From: Xanthobacteraceae bacterium
GTDB lineage: Bacteria; Pseudomonadota; Alphaproteobacteria; Rhizobiales; Xanthobacteraceae
Assembly (NCBI GenBank): GCA_019745775.1
Contig: JAIESR010000017.1
Coordinates: forward strand, 17,330 to 81,329
Direction of reading: 5' to 3'
Length of the DNA: 64,000 bases
Part shown: in pieces, positions 49,724 to 59,641 of the stretch
Layout: each line of letters opens with the position of its first letter
How positions within the stretch are numbered: position 1 is the first letter of the stretch
Notes under the pieces: generated by a model
Seen by the model: only the letters and a program-made list of their open reading frames with translations
Told to the model about the DNA's origin: nothing
The model's database searches: none
Translations under genes and position numbers: made by a program

Positions 49724-50695
49724 TCAATAATTGCCGGTATACAGCCGGACCACGACCGGCAGCAGGATGACCACGAAGATCACCGGGAAGATGCACAGCA
49801 TCATCGGGAGCGAGAGCTTGGCCGGGAGGCTGTAGGCCTTCTCTTCCGCGCGCGAGAGCCGCTTGTGGCGCATGTCGTCGGAGTAGACGCGCAAGGCCTC
49901 CGTGATGCTCGAACCGAGCTCGGCGGACTGCTGGATCAAGGTCGCGAACGCGCGCGCCTCCTCGAGGCCGAGGCGGTCGCCGAAATGCTCGAGCGCGTCG
50001 GTCATGGTCTTGCCGGCGCGGATCTCGAGATTAGTCATGTGGATGTTGGCGCACAGCGACGGATAGCTGTCGCCGAGCTCGCGGCCGACGCGCTCGAGCG
50101 CCGCCTCCATGCTGAGCCCCGAGTCAGCGCACACCACCATCAGGTCGAGGAAGTCCGGGAAGCCCGAGCGATGCTCGTCCTTGTTCCTGGCGATGCGCCG
50201 GTCGACATAGACGCTCGGTCCGACGTAGCCGATGATGCCGGCGACGATCACCGACATCCAGAATATCGACGGCTTCAGGGTCGCGAACATCGGTAGCAGC
50301 ATGAAGGCGCCGACGCCGAGACCGACGGCCAGCACGGTGCGACCGATGAAGAAGAACGCCACCGCGCGCGAATCGAAGATGCCGGCCTGGATCAGCCGCC
50401 GCCGCAGGACCTTGGCATCGCCGGCCTGATCGGCGGAGTAGTGCTTGTTGGTGTAGTCGAGCAGGCGCTGGACCGCACGCACGCTCGAACCGCGCAGCGA
50501 GTGCTTTTCCGCCGTCTGGCGCTCGCCGCTGTACACAGGGATGCCGGCTGCGCGACGCTTGACCGAGCTGCGGGCGTGCACCGCGGCCATGATGCCGAAC
50601 GCCGCCACGGCAACCGCCAGGAACACCAGCAGCGCCATCATCGATGACGCGCGGTCTCCGAAAACGCCGATCAGGACGTCATAAGTGCCGTTCAT
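49724..50695 (-). CDS. tadC: Tad pilus inner-membrane platform protein TadC
   Basis: A 323-residue GspF/TadC-family membrane protein. The conserved cytoplasmic region is SGFPDFLDLMVVCADSGLSMEAALERV and the later EEARAFATLIQQSAELGSSITEAL; the C-terminal hydrophobic pair is LPMMLCIFPVIFVVILLPVVV. It forms the platform with TadB. It follows tadB with a 3-bp gap, so the two are one operon. Confidence 0.93.
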   Translation of the reverse strand: MNGTYDVLIGVFGDRASSMMALLVFLAVAVAAFGIMAAVHARSSVKRRAAGIPVYSGERQTAEKHSLRGSSVRAVQRLLDYTNKHYSADQAGDAKVLRRRLIQAGIFDSRAVAFFFIGRTVLAVGLGVGAFMLLPMFATLKPSIFWMSVIVAGIIGYVGPSVYVDRRIARNKDEHRSGFPDFLDLMVVCADSGLSMEAALERVGRELGDSYPSLCANIHMTNLEIRAGKTMTDALEHFGDRLGLEEARAFATLIQQSAELGSSITEALRVYSDDMRHKRLSRAEEKAYSLPAKLSLPMMLCIFPVIFVVILLPVVVRLYTGNY

Positions 50696-50698
50696 CGG

Positions 50699-51667
50699 TC
50701 AGATCTTGAAGTTCACGAGCCGGTACATGATCATGTTGCCGATGCCCATCCAGATGCCGGCGGCGATCAGCGCCTGCTTGGTGAGCGGGATGTCCCAGAC
50801 GCTGGCGTAGAAGCTCGGCGACACCACCTGGATCATCAGGAACATCACGAATGGCAGCGATGACAGGATCAGCGCGGAGGCGCGGCCTTCCGCCGCCAGC
50901 GCGCGGATCTTGCGCCGCATCTTGAAGCGCTGCCGGATCACGGCGGACAGGTTTCCGAGGATCTCGCCGAGATTGCCGCCGGTCGAGCCCTGGATCGCGA
51001 CCGCGGTCACGAACAGCGGCAAGTCGTCCTGCCCGACGCGCACATTGAGGTTGCGCAGCGCGGTCTCGAGATCGGCGCCGTACGTGATTTCGTCGACCAC
51101 GATGCCGAACTCGCTGCCGATCGGGTCCTGCATTTCCCGCGCAACCATGGTCAGCGCGATCGGCGTCGGATGACCGGCGCGCAGGCTGCGCACGATCATG
51201 TCGAGCGCGTCGGGGAATTGCGCGCCGAACGCCTTCTGCCGGCGGGAGCGCAGGAACCGCACCACGAAATACGGAAGCCCGATACCGAAGAACAGCGCGA
51301 TCAAGGTGGCGTCGGTGAGATTGCCGCGGAACACAACGCCGAGCGCGAAGCTGGCGACCGTGGCGAAGGCCACGATCACCAGGAGCTTGGTGATTCCGAT
51401 CGTGAGGCCGGATTGCATCACCAGCCGGTTGAGCGACTCAAGCCCGATGCTGTAGCCGCCGCCCGCGCTCAGCCCGCGCTCGCGGCGCAACTGCACCAGG
51501 ACGTTCTCGCGGCCAGGCTGATCCTTCAGCAGCTTCAGCCGGCGGTTGACGTTCTTGCGATACGAGCCGCCGGAGAAGAACAAGAGATAGACGCCTTCGA
51601 CGAACAGCCCCGCCGAGGCCGCGACCAGAAGATAGATCAGATAGACCGGGTCGAAATCAAACGACAT
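50699..51667 (-). CDS. tadB: Tad pilus inner-membrane platform protein TadB
   Basis: A 322-residue GspF/TadB-family protein with an N-terminal hydrophobic segment (LIYLLVAASAGLFVEGVYLLF). The family core is FPDALDMIVRSLRAGHPTPIALTMVAREM, GADLETALRNLNVRV and GSTGGNLGEILGNLSAVIRQR. It is paired with TadC to form the pilus assembly platform. Its ATG at 51667 lies 25 bp after the tadA stop. Confidence 0.94.
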   Translation of the reverse strand: MSFDFDPVYLIYLLVAASAGLFVEGVYLLFFSGGSYRKNVNRRLKLLKDQPGRENVLVQLRRERGLSAGGGYSIGLESLNRLVMQSGLTIGITKLLVIVAFATVASFALGVVFRGNLTDATLIALFFGIGLPYFVVRFLRSRRQKAFGAQFPDALDMIVRSLRAGHPTPIALTMVAREMQDPIGSEFGIVVDEITYGADLETALRNLNVRVGQDDLPLFVTAVAIQGSTGGNLGEILGNLSAVIRQRFKMRRKIRALAAEGRASALILSSLPFVMFLMIQVVSPSFYASVWDIPLTKQALIAAGIWMGIGNMIMYRLVNFKI

Positions 51668-51692
51668 GCCGCTTCCCTTTGGCGTTTCCCGG

Positions 51693-53123
<1,431 letters not shown>

Positions 53124-53145
53124 TCCTCGCCAGGTCGCGGCCCGG

Positions 53146-54366
53146 CTAACGGGCCCAGCTCAGCTTGAACTTCTTGAGCCCGCTCTCAACCGGCGACTTG
53201 GCCGCCGGCTGCGGCAAAATCATCTTCTTGAGCTGGCTCGTGATCTTGTTGCCCGGCTTGATCTCATCGAGCGGCACGCCGCGGTCGATCGCTTCGCGCA
53301 CCAGGCCATAATCGTTTGGGATGCAGCCGGCGAAGGCCTCGCCCAGCACCTGTTCGATGTCGCCCTTGCGCAGCCCGGAAGAGAACACGTTTTGCTCGAA
53401 GCGGTTGATGATGACCTGCGGCTTCGGGCCGTCGCCCAGCCGCTCCTTGACCGCGTTCACGAGCTCCTTGGCATGTCGCAATCCTGGGACCGTCATCTGG
53501 CTGATGATGAAGAGCCGGTTCGAACCGAGCAACACGCTGTCGGTCCAGGAGAACCAGGTGCGCGGCATGTCGAACACGACATAGTCGAAATTGGTGGACA
53601 CCAGGTCGAGTAACCGCGTCACCACGTCCGGATCGAACGAGCGCATCTCCGCCGGCCGGTTGGGCGCGGCGATCACCGCCAGGCCGGACGGATGATGCGA
53701 CAGCATCACCTCCAGCAATTGCCGATCCAAACGCTCCGGCCGCGGCTCGATCTCGCCGAGGTTGAGGCGGGGCTCGATATCGAGATAGTCGGCGCAGGCG
53801 CCGTGCTGGAAATTGAGGTCGACCAGGCAGGTCGACGCCTTGCCGCGCGGACCGCTATTGAGCAGCGTGACCGCGGTCTGCACCGCCAGCGTGGTCACCC
53901 CGGCGCCGCCCACCGCGGGCAGGAAAGTGTAGATCTCGGATTCCGTCGCTTCCGCGTTCGCGGTCGCCGCCTTGGCGACGCGGGCACAAGTGCTCACCAG
54001 CTCCACCGGGGACACCGGCTTCACCATGAAGTCCGCGACGCGCATCTGCAGCAGCGTGCGCGCCACGTTCGCGTCGAAGTTCTGGGTGACGACGATGACC
54101 GGCGGCCAGGCCCCGATCCGCGCCATCAGCTCTTCGAGTGCCCGCATCTCGCGCGGCATCGCCGCGTCGAGATCGATCACGGCGACGGTGGCGTCGGTGA
54201 GCGACAAGGTCTCGCCGACGAGATCGATACTGCCGGTGACCACGTTGAGCGCGATTTGCGGGCTCGTGCCGAACGTGGCGCGTACCTGCTGCTCGAAAGC
54301 GGCGTCAGCCGTCAGCACGACGACTTGCGTCTTGCCCGCTACACTGCCTTGCCGCCCAGTTCGCAT
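53146..54366 (-). CDS. cpaE: Tad pilus localisation protein CpaE/TadZ
   Basis: A 406-residue protein. The N-terminal receiver-like domain (VVVLTADAAFEQQVRATFG, VAVIDLDAAMPREMRALEEL) is followed by a ParA/MinD-type ATPase-like domain. Its P-loop reads VGGAGVTTLAVQTA, deviating from the canonical KGGVGKTT. FDYVVFDMPRTWFSWTDSVL and NRFEQNVFSSG follow. It positions the pilus machine at a cell site. The start is MRTGRQGSVAGKTQV. It lies between the short lipoprotein and cpaF genes. Confidence 0.9.
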   Translation of the reverse strand: MRTGRQGSVAGKTQVVVLTADAAFEQQVRATFGTSPQIALNVVTGSIDLVGETLSLTDATVAVIDLDAAMPREMRALEELMARIGAWPPVIVVTQNFDANVARTLLQMRVADFMVKPVSPVELVSTCARVAKAATANAEATESEIYTFLPAVGGAGVTTLAVQTAVTLLNSGPRGKASTCLVDLNFQHGACADYLDIEPRLNLGEIEPRPERLDRQLLEVMLSHHPSGLAVIAAPNRPAEMRSFDPDVVTRLLDLVSTNFDYVVFDMPRTWFSWTDSVLLGSNRLFIISQMTVPGLRHAKELVNAVKERLGDGPKPQVIINRFEQNVFSSGLRKGDIEQVLGEAFAGCIPNDYGLVREAIDRGVPLDEIKPGNKITSQLKKMILPQPAAKSPVESGLKKFKLSWAR

Positions 54367-54410
54367 CGTCGTTACTCAAGCCGCATTTGCATGCCACGCC
54401 CGCGCGGCGA

Positions 54411-54800
54411 TCATTGGTTGGGGCCGCTCGGTCCCTTGACCGGCGCCGCCGGCGTCGCGGAGGTGGATTGGCTCGTTGCCGACTGCGCGCCCGCAGCCTG
54501 CTGGTGCATCGACTGATAGTCTTTCGAGACCGGCGTCGGCAGCACCGGCGTGATCACCTTGCCGCGATTGTAGCGATCCTGCGCAGACTGCATCAGCCGG
54601 CCGTTGGAGGCGATCCGGTTGTTGGCGCTCGCGCGCGACCACGGGTCGATCATCTGCGCGACCTTGTTGGTCTCGATGGCGTCGCCCGAACCAGACCCGA
54701 CGGTCTCGCGCCGGTCGTAGTAGATCTCCGCGCAGCCCGCGACCGCAGAAGCGATCACGACGACCACAGCGACCCGTTTAGTTCCTGACCGCGACCACAT
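54411..54800 (-). CDS. Short lipoprotein in the cpaD position of the Tad operon
   Basis: A 129-residue predicted lipoprotein. The signal VAVVVVIASAVAGC has lipobox Cys at about residue 23. The mature part contains AEIYYDRRETVGSGSGDAIE, MIDPWSRASANNRIASNGRLMQ and a Ser/Thr/Ala/Pro-rich tail. It overlaps the cpaC stop by 23 bp. CpaD proteins sit between cpaC and cpaE and are usually longer (about 200-250). This one lacks the later domain or is a different small protein using the same slot. It probably helps the secretin. Confidence 0.72.
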   Translation of the reverse strand: MWSRSGTKRVAVVVVIASAVAGCAEIYYDRRETVGSGSGDAIETNKVAQMIDPWSRASANNRIASNGRLMQSAQDRYNRGKVITPVLPTPVSKDYQSMHQQAAGAQSATSQSTSATPAAPVKGPSGPNQ

Positions 54801-56376
54801 TGGTGGCTCCTTTCGGCAAATCGAGAATGTGTCCAGCGAAGGGAATACCGAAGCCGATCAGCTTGCTTTGATCGCGCTTGGTGAGCTCGGCATTGCCGGT
54901 CAAGAAGAAGTCGGCGTCGTTGGCCGGAAGCGTATTGTCGAGCGGCGTCGCCATGACGGAGCCCGGGCGTACCGGCTTCACCAGTCGCGGCGTCACGATG
55001 ATCGCGAGGTCGGTCTCCTTCTTGAGGTAGGAGCGGCTTGCAAACAGCTGTCCGAGCACCGGCAGGCTGGCCAGCCACGGAACCTGCTCGACGTTGGCCT
55101 TGGCTTCGTTCTGCAAGAGACCGCCGATCATGAAGCTCTGGCCGTCGCGCAGCTCGATGGTCGTCGCGGCGCGGCGGACGATCATGGCCGGGATGGGCGG
55201 CAGGCCGGCGCCGAGCGGGATCTGGTTGTTCGGATCGAGCTGGCTCACCTCCGGCTCGATCTTCAGGTTGATCAGGCCGCCATTGAGCACGGTCGGCGTG
55301 AAGGCAAGGCCGACGCCGTAGCGCTTCCACTCCACGGTGATCTGGTTGTTGGTGCCCTGACCGACCGGGATCGGGATTTCACCGCCGGCCAGGAAGCTCG
55401 CGGTATCGCCCGACAGCGCCACGAGGTTGGGCTCGGCGAGCGTACGCACAAGGCCCTTCTGCTCGAGCGCGTTGATCAGAACGTCGATGGTGGTGCCCCC
55501 GGCGATCATGCGTCCCAGCATGAAGCCGAACGGCGACGCGCCGGAGAGCACGCCCGCAGCGACTTCTCCAACGGGGATGCTGGTCGGGCTGGACGGCGCG
55601 GTGATCGGAAGCCGGTTGGCCGGCAGCCGCGAACCGATATTGGCACTCATGCGGCTGTTGAACACGTTCCACTGCACGCCAAGCTCGCGGCCGGCCTGAC
55701 GCGAGGCCTCGACAAAGCGGACCTCGAGCATGACCTGCTGCGGCGACGCCACCGTCACCGTGTTGATGATCTCCGGTGCGAACTGACGCGCGATGGTCAC
55801 GGCGCGGTCGAGCGTGACCGCGTCGGGAGCCTCGCCCGACAGCATGATGCGGCCGTTCACCGACGACACCCGGATGCCGCGGCCGGCGACCTTGGCCACC
55901 TCGGCGGCAAGGCGCGAGACTTCGTAGGTCACCTCGATGTCGAAGATGCCGACATGACGGCGGCCCTCGGCATAGACGGTGACGCGGGTCGTGCCGACCT
56001 TCTTGCCGAGCACCGAGATCGCGCGATCGGTCAGCGGCGCGACGTCAGCCACGTCCGGATCGCCGACGGTGATGTCGGTGAAGGGCGTATCGATGCGCAG
56101 ATCCTCGGTCTTGCCGACCGGGACCAGCACCGTCGCCGTTCGCGACGCGCCTGAGATCTGCAGCAGGCGCTGCGCACTCGCCATATCGACGGTGAACGGC
56201 GACACCAGCCAGGCCGATGTCACCACCGCCGCCGCGGCGATCGTCGTGAGGAGCCGGCGCGCTCTTGCGGCGCTTGCGGTTCCCCGATTGTGGGTTCCTG
56301 TCCACCCCGTATGCAGCAGGCGGTGGCCTGCGGCATGACGCCCATCGTCGTTGATCATTTTAAGCTCCCCACTCAT
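54778..56376 (-). CDS. cpaC: Tad pilus outer-membrane secretin CpaC/RcpA
   Basis: A 532-residue type II/III secretion-type secretin. After an N-terminal charged and hydrophobic signal region (TTIAAAAVVTSAWLVSPFTV), the N0-type domain reads LRIDTPFTDITVGDPDVADV, and BON-like repeats follow. The secretin core has QQVMLEVRFVEASRQAGREL, LVALSGDTASFLAGGEIPIPV and LRDGQSFMIGGLL, ending in LIVTPRLVKP-like IIVTPRLVKPV. It forms the pilus exit channel. A possible later start lies six codons in (MINDDG). The stop overlaps the next lipoprotein gene. Confidence 0.94.
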   Translation of the reverse strand: MSGELKMINDDGRHAAGHRLLHTGWTGTHNRGTASAARARRLLTTIAAAAVVTSAWLVSPFTVDMASAQRLLQISGASRTATVLVPVGKTEDLRIDTPFTDITVGDPDVADVAPLTDRAISVLGKKVGTTRVTVYAEGRRHVGIFDIEVTYEVSRLAAEVAKVAGRGIRVSSVNGRIMLSGEAPDAVTLDRAVTIARQFAPEIINTVTVASPQQVMLEVRFVEASRQAGRELGVQWNVFNSRMSANIGSRLPANRLPITAPSSPTSIPVGEVAAGVLSGASPFGFMLGRMIAGGTTIDVLINALEQKGLVRTLAEPNLVALSGDTASFLAGGEIPIPVGQGTNNQITVEWKRYGVGLAFTPTVLNGGLINLKIEPEVSQLDPNNQIPLGAGLPPIPAMIVRRAATTIELRDGQSFMIGGLLQNEAKANVEQVPWLASLPVLGQLFASRSYLKKETDLAIIVTPRLVKPVRPGSVMATPLDNTLPANDADFFLTGNAELTKRDQSKLIGFGIPFAGHILDLPKGATNVVAVRN

Positions 56377-56407
56377 TTTCAGCTTCCCCGAAACTCAAGT
56401 TTTGTCT

Positions 56408-57286
56408 TCAACGAGCCGCACGCCCCCTCGCGGCAGCTCCCACTCCCACCGTTGAACCGGACTCTTCGATCGGCACGCTCACGTCGTCGCGCTTGCCGGC
56501 ACGGCGCACGCCAATGGTCGCGAACCGCGGCGCTTCGCCTTCATCGGCCGCCGGCACGCCGCCGATGGCAAGATCGCCGAGCGTCACCCGCCGCGTCTCC
56601 GCCGCCTTCGCTTCCCCAGCGCGGCGCAGCATGAGCGACAGATTTCCGACCGTGGCGGCGAGCGCGACCTTCTGCGCGTCGACCGCATTGACCTCGAGCG
56701 TCACCGCGCGCGCAATCGACGGCTTGTCGGTCCGCTCGTCGGCGACCTGATCGATCGCCAGCACCTTGATGTTCTGGAGAACGACGTCGTTGGTGTTGTT
56801 CTTGTCGGCCTGGCGCGTGAGCGCGACGTCGACGCGGTCGCCCGGCAGCACGAAGCCGGCGACGCCATCCACGTCGTTGACGCGAATGGTGATGGCGCGC
56901 ATGCCGTCCGCGATCATCGCCGACAGTGTCGCGCGCTGACCGGGGCCCGTGATCTTCGACGCCAGCACCGGCTCGTTCGCCTCGATGGCGGTGAGGACGA
57001 TGCGGCGGCCGTTGGTCATCAGGTCCGAAATCTTCGAGAACGCGCCGACCGGCACAGCATCGCCCGGCCAAGCGATTTCGCGCAGCGACGAGGCGTTGAG
57101 CTCGGCGCCGAAGCGCATCGGCTTGCTGGCGACGACCAGCGTCTGCGTTTCAATCGGCCTTTGATTGGCCTTGAGATTGCGCATGCGCATCTCGTCCTGG
57201 CTGTTGAGCCACGACTGCGCGATGAAAACGGCAAGCAATCCGAACAGGACGGCGAAGCCGATCATGACGATGGTGCTGATGCGCAC
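56408..57286 (-). CDS. cpaB: Tad pilus assembly protein CpaB/RcpC
   Basis: A 292-residue protein with an N-terminal anchor (MRISTIVMIGFAVLFGLLAV; GTG start) and a SAF domain: VVASKPMRFGAELNASSLREIAWP and VLPGDRVDVALTRQADKNNT. It is the first gene of the operon in this window. CpaB supports the secretin. 439 bp of non-coding DNA with a 12-bp inverted repeat lies upstream. Confidence 0.92.
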   Translation of the reverse strand: MRISTIVMIGFAVLFGLLAVFIAQSWLNSQDEMRMRNLKANQRPIETQTLVVASKPMRFGAELNASSLREIAWPGDAVPVGAFSKISDLMTNGRRIVLTAIEANEPVLASKITGPGQRATLSAMIADGMRAITIRVNDVDGVAGFVLPGDRVDVALTRQADKNNTNDVVLQNIKVLAIDQVADERTDKPSIARAVTLEVNAVDAQKVALAATVGNLSLMLRRAGEAKAAETRRVTLGDLAIGGVPAADEGEAPRFATIGVRRAGKRDDVSVPIEESGSTVGVGAAARGRAAR

Positions 57287-57725
57287 GACAGCAAGCCCCT
57301 AAGTGCACGCGAGTCCTTCGCGTGTGTTCGCAGCCATAAGACGCGGTGGAGGTATTGAATTCGTGAAGTGCGTAGCGGTTCTGGGGCTATGCTGAAGATT
57401 GCTTGAACCGCTACGCTTTACGAGCGGTGTATCGAACTGCTCGAACAATCGAGTAACCTTTAACAAGATTCACAACTCAAGCTTCACCATCACGCATGCA
57501 CTGACATTCGCCGCGCAACGCATCGAATCCGATGTCGTTCACGAGCGCGGGCTCGCGTGTGGTTACTGCTTCATGGACGCGTCGCCGTGTCAGGATTCGC
57601 TAAGGATGACAGCGAGAGGGTGAGCGGCGCGCTTGGTAAACAATGCATGAGCGGGCGTTGATCCGGTTGCCACGATGCGGCAACATGCGCCAATCCACCC
57701 TATTTCCGCCGGGAGACGCACAAAA
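57287..57725. other. 439-bp intergenic region upstream of cpaB
   Basis: No convincing gene is seen on either strand. It holds a short hairpin CACGCGA-5 nt-TCGCGTG at 57306-57324 and a 12-bp inverted repeat at 57370-57416. The region is the only leader available for the cpaB operon and for the carboxymuconolactone-like gene on the other side. Confidence 0.55.
57370..57416. promoter_or_regulatory. 12-bp inverted repeat upstream of the Tad operon
   Basis: GCGTAGCGGTTC (57370-57381) and GAACCGCTACGC (57405-57416) are perfect inverted copies 23 bp apart, 84-130 bp before cpaB. It could be a regulator site or a transcript hairpin. No T-tract supports a terminator. Confidence 0.55.
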
Positions 57726-58385
57726 ATGAAGAGGCCACGGATCAGCTATATCGACCCCGCCACCACCGACGCCGCCATGCAGGCCGAGTTCGCGCGGTGC
57801 GCGACCTACGGCACGCCGCGGCCGGAGAGCCAGGCCATCCGCGCCCATGTGCCGGCGGCATTCTGGTCGTTCGCCAATACATGGCGCGACGTCTTCCACA
57901 CCGGCATCGCCGACCACGGCATCAAGGAGCTCTGCCGACTCTATGTGTCACGCTCGGTGATGTGCGAGTTCTGCGGCAACCAGCGCTCAATGAAAGCCGC
58001 AGGCGCCGGCACGGTGATCGAGGACCACGTCCGGGACCTCATCAACTTCGAGACCTCGCCACAGTACGACGAGAAGCAGAAGGCCGCGCTCTCCTACGCC
58101 GAGGCGATCACCTGGGACCTCCCGGTCGACGACAAGTTCTGGGCGCGGCTGCACAGGAACTTTAGCGAGCCCGAACTGGTCGAGATCGGCTATTTCATCG
58201 CCATCACCATGGGCCAGCAGCGCTGGCTGCGCACGCTCGACATCGAACACCATCAGGTGCTGGTCGGGCAAGGCGGCTCGATGGCGCCGGGCTACGAGAC
58301 CGAGGACGCGCTCAAGCGTACCAAGGCCGACCCCGAATACTGGGCGAAGAAGAAGCCGGCCCGCACCGACCAGGCGGCGGAGTAA
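57726..58385 (+). CDS. Carboxymuconolactone-decarboxylase-like (AhpD-fold) protein
   Basis: A 219-residue protein of the CMD/AhpD fold. The CxxC motif lies in SRSVMCEFCGNQRSMKAAG; preceding conserved residues (HGIKELCRLYVSR) fit. The usual His six residues after the CxxC is not obvious. The ATG at 57726 was chosen (MKRPRISYIDPATT) over an upstream ATG. Family members include peroxidase partners and decarboxylases. It lies next to the nitrilase and alpha/beta hydrolase genes and may share their pathway. Confidence 0.8.
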   Translation: MKRPRISYIDPATTDAAMQAEFARCATYGTPRPESQAIRAHVPAAFWSFANTWRDVFHTGIADHGIKELCRLYVSRSVMCEFCGNQRSMKAAGAGTVIEDHVRDLINFETSPQYDEKQKAALSYAEAITWDLPVDDKFWARLHRNFSEPELVEIGYFIAITMGQQRWLRTLDIEHHQVLVGQGGSMAPGYETEDALKRTKADPEYWAKKKPARTDQAAE

Positions 58386-58398
58386 TCCTCAATCCGCC

Positions 58399-58499
58399 TG
58401 GTCCTGAGGAGCGCCGCAGGCGCGTCTCGAAGGATGGGGCGGCCGCGGTATGCAGCCATGGTTCGAGACGCGCACTTCGTGCGCTCCTCACCATGAGGT
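58399..58499. repeat. Intergenic repeat, rhizobial type
   Basis: Inverted arms CCTGAGGAGCGC...GCGCTCCTCACCATGAGG and GCGCGTCTCGAAGGATG...CATGGTTCGAGACGCGC make one nested hairpin. The wording is familiar from Bradyrhizobium intergenic repeats. It ends 24 bp before the nitrilase start. Confidence 0.75.
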
Positions 58500-58523
58500 C
58501 GGTGGTGGAGGCGACAGGACGGG

Positions 58524-59603
58524 ATGGGCGACGACTACGGGGTGGTGAAGGTCGCGGCGGTGCAGGCCGCGTCGGTGTTCCTCGATCGCGAAGGCTCGAC
58601 CGAGAAGGCTTGCCGGCTGATCCGCGAGGCCGGGAGGAACGGCGCGCGGGTGATCGGCTTCCCCGAGGGCTTCATCCCGGCGCATCCGGTCTGGTACCAC
58701 CACCATTCGGCGACCGGCGCGATTTCGAACAAGCTTGCGACCGAGCTGTTCAAGAACGCCGTCGAAATCCCCGGACCGGAGACCGACGCGCTGGCGGCAG
58801 CGGCGCGCGACGCCAACGCCTATGTCGTGGTCGGGGCGTGCGAGAAGATGCCCGGCACCATCGGGACGATGTTCAACACGCAGATCTACTTCGCGCCCGA
58901 CGGCCGACTGATCGGCAAGCACCAGAAGATCATGCCGACCGTGGGCGAGAGGCTGGTCCACATGGGCGGCTTCGGCGACACCTTCGGCGCGTTCGAAACC
59001 GAGTTCGGGCCGATGAGCGCGCTGATCTGCGGCGAGAATTCGAACCCACTGGCGGTGTTCGCGCTCACCGCCGAAGGTACGCGCATCCACGTGATGAGCT
59101 GGCCCAATCATTTTCCGGTCAGCGGCGATCCGCTGCGCAACCGCGTCGCGATCGACGCGCAATCCTTCGCCCAGATGAGCAAAGCGTTCGTGATCGCGGC
59201 CTGCGGCACCGTCGACGAGCGCATGATCGAGATGCTGCAATGCGAACCCGAAGGCGAAAGGTTTCTGCGCGATCCCGATTGCTCGGGCGGCTCGTGCATC
59301 GTCGCGCCCAACAGCCGCGTCATCGCGGGTCCCATGGGCGCGGAAGAAGGCATCCTCTATGCCGACTGCAATCTCGAGATCGGCGTCCAGATGAAACTGC
59401 GACACGATTTCGCCGGCCACTACAACAGGCCGGACATTTTCCACCTGCAGATCAACCGCGCGGCGCCGCGGCTCTACTCCGTGCACAACGATCGCCTGGC
59501 CGCGGAAGGCGAGCGATCGGCGCTCGAGCGGCCGCCAAAACCCGGCCTCCTGGAGCCGCCCGCGGCGAACGGCAACCGCGACGACGGCGATCCGCACGGC
59601 TAG
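58524..59603 (+). CDS. Nitrilase (branch 1 type)
   Basis: A 359-residue carbon-nitrogen hydrolase that would convert a nitrile to an acid and ammonia. The catalytic triad is visible: Glu in GFPEGFIPAHP, Lys in GKHQKIMPTV and Cys in LICGENSNPLA, where C-x-E-N is the aliphatic/aromatic nitrilase pattern. The start is ATG 58524 (MGDDYGVVKVAAVQAASVF). An alpha/beta hydrolase follows 38 bp later in the same operon. The tail is Pro-rich. The substrate is unknown. Confidence 0.92.
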   Translation: MGDDYGVVKVAAVQAASVFLDREGSTEKACRLIREAGRNGARVIGFPEGFIPAHPVWYHHHSATGAISNKLATELFKNAVEIPGPETDALAAAARDANAYVVVGACEKMPGTIGTMFNTQIYFAPDGRLIGKHQKIMPTVGERLVHMGGFGDTFGAFETEFGPMSALICGENSNPLAVFALTAEGTRIHVMSWPNHFPVSGDPLRNRVAIDAQSFAQMSKAFVIAACGTVDERMIEMLQCEPEGERFLRDPDCSGGSCIVAPNSRVIAGPMGAEEGILYADCNLEIGVQMKLRHDFAGHYNRPDIFHLQINRAAPRLYSVHNDRLAAEGERSALERPPKPGLLEPPAANGNRDDGDPHG

Positions 59604-59641
59604 CCAGATTTCCGATTTTCAGCCATCGAGAAGGACTACCC

